64,000 bases of DNA from Isoetes taiwanensis (lineage: Eukaryota; Streptophyta; Lycopodiopsida; Isoetales; Isoetaceae): assembly GCA_021234155.1 (NCBI GenBank), contig JAJEKV010000003.1:6882413-6946412 (forward strand), read 5' to 3'. Below, in pieces: positions 56,819 through 64,000 of this stretch; the first letter of the stretch is position 1; each line of letters starts with the position of its first letter. Under the pieces are notes generated by a model. The model was not told the origin of the DNA. It saw nothing but the letters and a program-made list of their open reading frames with translations, and did no database searches. A program made the translations under genes and the position numbers.

Positions 56819-57016
56819 TCATCTATCGGCCTTCTTTATAAATCGGGCCAGGTGCAAGTCCTTTGGCATGGAAGTTACTCTCTTGGCATGGAGTGCACAA
56901 GCCAAGAAGTCTTCAAAGTGCTGGACTATCTCCTGCTCCACAGCTTCTTGCAGGACGAGAAGCATGTCATCTGTTAACTGCTTGTCGAATTCGTGCAGAA
57001 TCTCCTCTAGAAATAT
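56819..57016 (-). pseudogene. Histone H3-like (possibly CENH3-like) C-terminal remnant
   Basis: The minus-strand frame of 65 codons reads [40 protein letters not shown] and [20 protein letters not shown]. It aligns with the histone H3 core (R.VREI...F, ALQEA.E..LV.LFED..LCAIHAKRVT.MPKD..LARRI). The HAKRVT and MPKD segments are nearly unchanged. The unusual Asp-Asp before the LLVLQEA segment and FLACA resemble divergent or centromeric H3 more than canonical H3. The N-terminal tail is not in frame. Lysine-rich minus-strand frames lie directly upstream (57121-57737), so this may be the end of one broken TE or host gene. Confidence 0.65.
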
Positions 57017-57120
57017 CTAATTTCACTGGCTGCTCATGCAAACACAGAGTCTCTACTCCGCTTGATGAATTTCTTGGGCCATTGAGATTTTTCCTGGGAG
57101 GTTTTAGGTTGTTCTCCTTG

Positions 57121-57737
57121 GCTGGCCTCCCATCTTAAACATATCACACCTTGTGCTCATGATGATACTTAGAATACGATGCATCATACATTTTCATGTA
57201 TGCCTCGCATTCTACCAGTTTGCGTTTATACTTCCCGTCCTGCTTCAGGGTGTATGATTCTCGAGTTGTCTTGCCTGATGTCTTGGCGTCGGGCTTAGGC
57301 CAAGCTGGAAAGGGTGGTGGCGTGCCGAGTTCTTTGGTTTTGACAGTCCCTCCCCTGCCTCCGTGTACTTTGGTAGTCTGTAAACGTCGTCGGACTTAGC
57401 GTCGAACAATGGCTGTTCGGCCTGCCTCTTGGAGATATTGATCTTGGTACTAGCATCTTCTTTGGCCTCCTCTTTGGGGCCGAGTCCTTGCCTTTTTCTA
57501 CCCTTTGCCTTGCTAGCTCTTCCCTTTCTGCCATCCTTTGCTTCTTTCCTTCTCTTTTCTTCTTCTTGATTCTTCAAGGGCATCAAGCCTCCTTCTCCGA
57601 CGGCTCCTCATTTTGGTCATCCTTCTATTCGTTTCTGGAGTTCTATTCTCCATTCTCCTCCGTTTCTTGGCCTCTCGAGCCTTCTGTTCGGCAGCAAGGA
57701 CGCTCTTCTTTTCCTGTTTGTTCGGCTTCCTCACCAT
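57121..57737 (-). pseudogene. Lysine/arginine-rich coding remnant
   Basis: Minus-strand frames 57737-57513 (starts MVRKPNKQEKKSVLAAEQKA) and 57586-57245 overlap and are joined by a frameshift. They are very rich in Lys, Arg and Glu and end in the frame with VYRLPKYTEAGEGLSKPKN, TTRESYTLKQDGKYKRKLVE and YMKMYDASYSKYHHEHKV. Low complexity hides homology. Position after a candidate LTR and primer site suggests a retroelement gag, but a host chromatin protein upstream of the H3-like frame is also possible. Confidence 0.4.
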
Positions 57738-58458
57738 TTATTTAGTAAGGGCCATGTTTGACATCAGCTCAATTGCCTCACTGGCGTCCTAAAATTGGCT
57801 TGTAGGCTGGAGTTCGACCAAACATAAAGGGAAATACAAATGGCAAATCCTAAGGTGTCTATTTATAGAGTTGGAAATTTTAGGATATCTACTGGAAAAT
57901 TCATGTTATCTAACTATTGAGAACTTCAGTATTTGGTAGCTTAGAATACATTATTTTCTTTAGGTATAATTATTCCCACTACTTACAGTGTGGACCTTGA
58001 TGCCTTTTGGAATTTCCAAAAAATGTGCTAGGTGCAATGTGTGAGTGGTGATACTTTTGATCCTTAATTTATCTTTTTCTTTTAGTTTCTTAGTGTCCTA
58101 ATACGTTTTCCTAGCTCAGTTTTTTATTTGAAGCTTACTGATCCTATCTTATCACAGCGTAACCTTATCATTCCTGGTTAACTATGGTCCACTACTCAAA
58201 GTGTGCGCCATAAGGCATTTTGGAACTTCCAAAAGTGCGTTGCGCGTACTGTATGAGTAATGACATTCCTAATGGCCAAAATTTTCAAGTTCTAATAAAA
58301 TTTAATCTTATATTTGCTATGTATCCTAGTTAATTCCTTATATTAAGATGGAAAAAAAAATTCCCTTCATTCTAGGTTTGTGCTTGGAATATCAACTCCA
58401 AGAGTGACGATCTAGACTATTAGTGCCACTAGGAAATGACCAATGCTCAATCTTGGTC

Positions 58459-60200
58459 CGCTCTAATACCATTGTGACATCTCCTGCTCGTATACGATGC
58501 CCAACGGTATATAAACAGAAGATTCCCTCCTGTCAGCTAGCACGCCAACATGATGCCGTCTATCAGGTGTCAGACTCTTGATCAGTATTGGGCAAAGTTT
58601 TTAAATCCAATCAGAAATTTTCCTACTCTTTCATCAAATAGCCGGATAATTTTAGTTCCCAATCGGAAATTTGTATTACTCTTATACAAATATGCATAAA
58701 AATCTACTGGAATTTTTCCTATAATGCGCTAACTCAACTGGAAATTCTTAGTTTCAACCGGAACAAACCTTCTCTACCCCGAAGTTTGCCCAACAGTGCT
58801 CTTGATGGTGGGAAAGAATCTGATGGGGAAGAATAAATGTGTCATTCATCCCATCTCCCTTGGTATCAACCTAGCTAGGGAAGCGCATAAACATAAGCAC
58901 AAATCATCACGTCGCATCAATTACATAACCATCTCGAAGGGTGGGATCACCATAACAACATCATATCCTAGCAGATACTACAACAACAACAACAACATCA
59001 ACAAGGGGGAAGCCCTACCCAGGCTGAGACTCATGGGGTAGACTGACGGTTAAGATTCTCGAGAAATCAGTGCAGACAAAATTCATGGCAAATGGATTAC
59101 GTTGGCATAAGAACATGGATGTTGGAAAGTCCACTCCATCCATCCCTTTGGAGCCTGATAAGGATTGGGGATGTGACCGTGGCCTGCTGGATGCATAGTC
59201 AGAGGGACTCCTCCACGGTTTCATCTCCCCAATCCACTCCAAAAGGTCTATACCAACTACGAGTGAGCTAGAGAGCCACTGCTCATCTACGACTTGAACC
59301 CCATTGAGTCGACGCATCACCCAGAAGGTATCAAGCCCATACCTTGCCCACACTCAGTGGCAAGCTAATAGACCTAGCCTGCAACATTCCTCGGCCGTTG
59401 CTATGCACCAAAGGGAACAATTGTAGCTGGACAAGCCTTCCTTATCAGCCAGTCTAACCCCGCACCCACAACCAGATGGGCTCTTATGTACGAACCGTAT
59501 TAATTGGGTATTAATGAGGCTATCTAGAAATATCATCTATGAAGGCTCTGGGTCTCTACCCCCCTTCCAAATACATAAGAGCTGCACACAGAGATAAACC
59601 ATCATCATCAAGTGAATATGAAATAATAGTAACATCTAATGTATCTACTCTAACATATATAATTAGGTTCCTTTTTTAATATCTGAGATCCTTAGACTCT
59701 AAGTTCACTTATAGCTAAGAATCAATGCAAAAATGATAGAATGTTAGTCGAGAAACCTGATTCAACCATCAAATGAATCACTCACTCGACCCTTGCCTGG
59801 CCCCCACTCCTCTAAGGTTTCCATCCTGCTGAGATGATCTCGAATCGTCAAACTGCTTGGGGAATCGAGCTTGTCTACTGCTGTTCAGGCAAAAATGGTT
59901 GAGGCACTGCTCCAATCCGAGATGCTAGGGCTGGAATCTGAAAAGGGTTTCCTTTTTAGGGTTCATGTTCCTTTATGCCTATAATGTTTGGGCCATTTGG
60001 GTCAAATGAGGTATTACCACGTGACATTAGGGATTATATTCACATGTTGCCTAACATCTACAATATAATGGTTCACATGGTTGTACCCTAGAGTAAAACC
60101 CTATACGAACGTCGTGTACATGTCATCTGAGTCGATATGTACTAGTGACATGGCAGCATAATATACATATTTATATCGTATATTATGTTGGAACGTCACA
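58459..60200 (-). mobile_element. Candidate LTR (1.73 kb) with primer-binding site, minus orientation
   Basis: On the minus strand the sequence begins TGTGACGTTCC at 60200 and ends GATGTCACA at 58473. One base later it has TGGTATTAGAGCG, a common variant of the initiator tRNA-Met primer site. The TGTGAC..GTCACA ends and the adjacent primer site are as in plant LTR elements. No second LTR is in the window, and ORF 59353-59015 inside it has no known homology. The left boundary of the element is not known. Confidence 0.45.
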
Positions 60201-61620
60201 TTGGAGGTAGGCATTCGATCTCGATTGCTGACATTTGATGGGGGGAGAAGTTAAGAGAATAATATTGATATAAGATATATTCCCCTATAAAATAGTCCAT
60301 TGCGCGAACCACCATCTTAGCAACCGCATAGTCACTATGAAATAAGATAAGAAAAAAGACGCCACCTAGCGCTTTTAGAGATTCATGCTGTGGCAAACCT
60401 AACTTTTTCAAGTGTGCCGACGGTCAGAATCCTCCTGTAAAGAATCGTATAATAGATCATGATACCAGATTCTCCACCACTTTTACATGCATGCCATGAC
60501 CTATCTCCACTATCAAAAAATTAGACTCCTCATCTACCTCCATATTTCTAGCACTTTCAGTTCTATTTTTTTCAAGTTGACTATTATTTAATTTTCCCCG
60601 ACCTTGGGAAATCCCTCTTCTACAATTTTAAGAGCTGCATCTACTCTCAAACTCCTGGATGTTTCTGTTGGCACATTATTCTTAATCCACTCTGAGAATC
60701 TAGGCTTGTTAATTCTGGCTATAGTGTCATTGCTTTTTCAAGCCTCCCTTGCATTACTCCGTGCACTGCCACTAGCTCAGTCTAGATTTGAGGTATTGCT
60801 ATGCCCTTCTCTAGTTGTAGCTTTTGTAGCAAGGTTGGCTTCTGGAGACAGTATTTTAACACCTTTACTTTGATGAAATAGCCCCCCTTTTGCGATTCAT
60901 TTTGCATAATGTTTCTCTTCCATTATAGCTTCTATCAACATTGCAGGTTTGTGCATCAACTCTTCTAGTTTATTATTTGCTTCCAATTCTTTCTCGTTTA
61001 CATCAGTGTCTACATCTTCCATGGTTGAATCTGACATGCTTGACTGAGTAAATTTTTTCTGCTCATGCATGCTATCTCCTGCAATTTGCAGGCCCCTAAG
61101 ATTGATGGGTGGCTGTTGTCCAGCCTTGAACGACAATAGAAGTATGTATTGGGGGCCCTAGAAACCTGTTGCAAACACTTGGGTCAAATCCGGGCTGATT
61201 TTTGACAGCCGCCATAGCAGTCAGTTCTTCTTGTTTTTCATTCTCGTTGTATCTTTGATTGTTGTGGCATGCTTTTCCTTGTCATTCCTTATAGTATGAT
61301 AAATTGAAAAAAGTTTTCAAAAGTAGGCAACAAGGCTTTCCTTGATGTCTGCAGACATGTCTTAAGCATTGGGCCATTTCACTAACTTAAGAATTTAGCC
61401 AATGTTTTTTTTTTCTTTCCTCTTTTTTTGAGCATTGATTGATACCTCCATCCGTCTTTAGAGTCTAATAATTATTTACTTTTCTTTAGATTGGCATGGG
61501 CGATCGGATGTCCAAGCTTCGGTCAAGTTTTAGACTTGGGTTTAAGAGAGGACTTTGCATATCTAGAATATATTCAAGTTTGTCAGAAGTAGAGTGCAAA
61601 GGCAGTTGTTAGTATACAGG
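60201..61620. other. No recognised gene
   Basis: The minus-strand frame 61136-60897 (starts MSFKAGQQPPINLRGLQIAG) and the frame 60604-60873 look partly protein-like but cannot be assigned. Confidence 0.35.
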
Positions 61621-61623
61621 GAT

Positions 61624-61726
61624 GACTTGCTGTTGCAAATTCCGGGATGGAAGCAGTGCCGATGCCAGGGCCGACGCGCGGAGCGCGGAGGCACTGCTGA
61701 CATCCCAGAATTTGCAGCAGCATGTC
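61624..61726. ncRNA. Imperfect hairpin, candidate small-RNA precursor
   Basis: Arms 61624-61660 and 61690-61726 (37 bp each) pair with about five mismatches; the left arm reads GACTTGCTGTTGCAAATTCC at its start. A 29-nt GC-rich loop (GACGCGCGGAGCGCGG core) separates them. Size, mismatch level and loop fit a plant microRNA-type precursor, but a decayed fold-back element is equally likely. Confidence 0.35.
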
Positions 61727-61777
61727 ATTCTTGCAACGTAAACGCAAGGTAAAAATGACTCTGCTGGTGAAATCAGA

Positions 61778-61850
61778 AATAATGGTGGGTAGAACAGCCG
61801 GAATCGCGGGTAGAACAGGCAGAATCGAAGGTAAAAGAGAAGAACGCTGT
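61778..61850. repeat. 21-bp tandem motif, about three units
   Basis: GGGTAGAACAGCCGGAATCG and GGGTAGAACAGGCAGAATCG are adjacent, followed by a weaker AGGTAAAAGAGAAG-like unit. Confidence 0.6.
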
Positions 61851-62131
61851 GGTAAAAAATTTTGTCGCACAGGTCAAAACTGTGTTTCGCACTCCTTAAA
61901 AAAATCTTGCCACATGGCATCATGCCATTGGCTGGTGCAGCAGAATCGTTGTTACCTTGCATTTACGTATGTAAAATTAATCATTTAATCTCAACTTACA
62001 AGCTGGATATGTTTGTGACTATTTTTAGACCTTTAGATTGATGATACTTGATATAGATCCCAATAACATGCCTATATTATCTACTTCACGAGGCATGTCT
62101 TTCCATACTTGATATATACATCCTGAATGCA

Positions 62132-62265
62132 TTTAGGGGAGGGTGCCCATAGACTGCCCACTTAAGCAAAAAACTTTATTATGATGGGTTTTTTTTTTTT
62201 TTAAATCTCTTATTTTAAAATAACATTATGAAACTTCAAGGTTTAGCTTTCAATTGATACTAAGC
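62132..62265 (+). repeat. Dispersed repeat, copy of 41591
   Basis: GGTGCCCATAGACTGCCCAC, TTATTATGATGG and TTTAGCTTTCAATTGATAC appear in the same order as at 41591. A run of T interrupts this copy at about 62189-62202. Confidence 0.65.
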
Positions 62266-62269
62266 ACGA

Positions 62270-64000
62270 GTCCTTTCAACAAATTGGAAGAATGCTATAA
62301 AGATTTTAAATTGTATGGTAATTTTGACACGAATAGACCAAACGCCCTTCAATGGACCATCAAAAGCACTCCAATGGACCACTAAGCAGGGTTCGAAATT
62401 GGGGGAGTACTATCCTTTAAATCCGGCCAATCAAAGAAAAATCCTTTCTTTTTATATTTGGTCGGAACCTAGTTCCTTTCTAAAAAAAAATGGGGGCAAA
62501 TGATCATTACATGGTGCAAGGAAGAAGGGAAAAATCTGACCTTGCGTGGAAGGATTTTAATTTTAGATTTTATTTTAGGTAATTTTTTTATGCCTTTTCA
62601 TTTTTAGGTTTTTTTTTTTCCTGCGTTTTTCATTCTTGGTGGCGGCCAAGGCATCGCCCACCCTCATTGAAGAAGCTGATCTATCGATTTTAACAAGGAG
62701 TGGAGTGGCTGGCGGCATATTTTATGATGGCAGAGGCAGCAACAGTGCTTTGCTTTTTGTATCTTCCATATTTCCCTCTTTGTCTTTGGTTCTACTTAGT
62801 GGGAGTGGCTGGGTAATATGGAGCTCCTCTACTACTAGGTTTAAAGACAGAGAGGAAAGTATCAGAAAACAAAGAGAGAAGGGCACCTTCTCTTGCTATT
62901 TCGACTTCAGAGGTTCTTTTACCAGGTAAGAATTTCATATAGAAGGCTCTCCATTTTCATCTACACAGTAAACAAATATCAAAAATAAAGGACAACAAAT
63001 TTACAGAGCATTAGTCCTTGTAGGATGCCCCATTTTATAAAAGAAATATGTCATTGCAGAGCATTCCCAGCCTTATTTTCTACTTTATTCTTATTCTCGT
63101 TTTGTTCTATAAAAAAATGTGGCTTCTTGAAAGATCATTTGCCAAGCAGGCACATGTGTGTAGTCAGTTGCATATAGCATTTAGTGTGTAGGTACGACCC
63201 TTTTTAGTAATAATCATATAACATTTAGTGTGTAGATATGACTCTTTTTACTAATAAGCATGTGTTTACATTGTGTTTCTACACTTTTACGAAACAAAGA
63301 TTACTATTGTGTCATCAGAACTTGTTGCATTTCGACAGAAGTCACATCTTGTTTTTATTTCTGTCTATTTGGTGCCATTTCCCTGTAGAGCAGTATTATT
63401 ATATTCGCATCCTTTGTCTTCTCTCTGTTCTCTTTGCACATAGGAGTATAGGTCAAAGCTCCAAGATTGTATCAATTATGGCAGCTTCAGATTGCAAGAA
63501 TTGTGGCAACCATAAAAGGTTAACACTAAAAGCCCAAATGCATAGTGTACCAAATCCTATTTTCTTTAAGTGAGTTGGACTTATTATGATACAATCTCTA
63601 TGCTGTCGTATTTAATCTGGTGCTCAGAACATGTTAGCCAATGATAACATTGTTTGCAGACCCAAAAGCATATTTTTTGCCTCAGAAATCTGCCTTGTTT
63701 TATCAAACAGATCCCCAAGTTGCACATTTTATTGTTATCTGGTTCTATACTCAAGGCTTTTCTGTTCGAATGAGCAAATGGAAGTGAAGTAAAACTAGAA
63801 GAAATTATCTATATGCAGCCTTTGCTGCAGTAAATTTTGATTGTTGCATGTATGATGTAAGTGCATGCTAGATTGCCTTGTATATCATTATAAAAGGTAG
63901 GTAGGGTAGAAGCATAAAATGGTGATTGAATTTTTTTGTATCTTAATGTAGAAAAATGAACTGGATTAAAGTATTTGTAATGTACATTTTGAATTTTACA
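62270..64000. other. No recognised gene
   Basis: The frame 62636-62929 has only a TTG start and a donor-like ACCAG|GTAAG at about 62926. It could be an internal exon of a gene that continues beyond the window. The frames at 63238-63573 match nothing I know. Confidence 0.35.

Noticed and set aside
57488-57792. Plus-strand frames rich in Ser, Phe and Leu
   Set aside because: They are the antisense of the lysine-rich minus-strand frames, which have the more protein-like composition.
1-64000. CRISPR arrays, bacterial operons, Shine-Dalgarno sites, canonical tRNA genes
   Set aside because: No such structure was seen. Introns, plant gene families and plant TE signatures show a eukaryotic nuclear sequence; the only tRNA-like segments belong to a repeat.

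Overview
The window is nuclear DNA from a land plant. GT..AG introns are short, host genes are few, and most of the sequence is decayed or nested transposable elements. The recognisable plant families are a REM-type B3 transcription factor, plus fragments of catalase, LOB-domain and pentatricopeptide-repeat genes. The TE mix (several LINE families with microsatellite tails, Helitrons, decayed LTR elements) suggests a large non-seed-plant genome such as a fern or lycophyte. That placement is inference; no marker here fixes the species.

Layout. 1-11 kb: tandem duplications, a nuclear copy of the 5' end of mitochondrial small-subunit rRNA (about 3.5 kb), a fold-back element (6.58-6.98 kb), a tRNA-like SINE repeat (7.0-7.2 kb) and L1-type LINE pieces, one with the 5' inversion typical of twin priming. 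11.8-12.5 kb: a gene for a three-helix membrane protein. 13.1 kb: a hAT-like transposase scrap. 16.6-17.8 kb: a second LINE family. 19.17-25.83 kb: a 6.66-kb DNA transposon with perfect 29-bp inverted ends and two convergent decayed genes. 28.4-28.8 kb: a fold-back element with subterminal repeats. 29.17-34.78 kb: a non-autonomous LTR element that holds a nested Helitron (30.07-33.15 kb) and a nested 435-bp TRIM with a 5-bp target duplication. 36.82-37.60 kb (minus): a paralogue of the 11.8-kb membrane protein, with a Helitron 3' end abutting its stop codon. 40.77-41.14 kb: a small intact gene with an N-myristoylation signal. 43.51-48.10 kb: a second Helitron carrying a captured ORF and two LINE insertions. 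48-52 kb: PPR and LOB-domain gene fragments. 52.38-53.44 kb (minus): an intact four-exon two-B3-domain gene. 55.1-55.8 kb (minus): a catalase pseudogene. 56.8-60.2 kb (minus): a candidate LTR and primer-binding site followed by lysine-rich reading frames and a histone-H3-like remnant. 61.6 kb: an imperfect hairpin.

Probably functional host genes are few: the B3 factor, the myristoylated small protein and the two membrane-protein paralogues. The genes do not form a pathway. What is most novel is the two-gene DNA transposon, the membrane-protein paralogue pair, the H3-like remnant among TE-like reading frames, and the well-resolved nesting at 29-35 kb.
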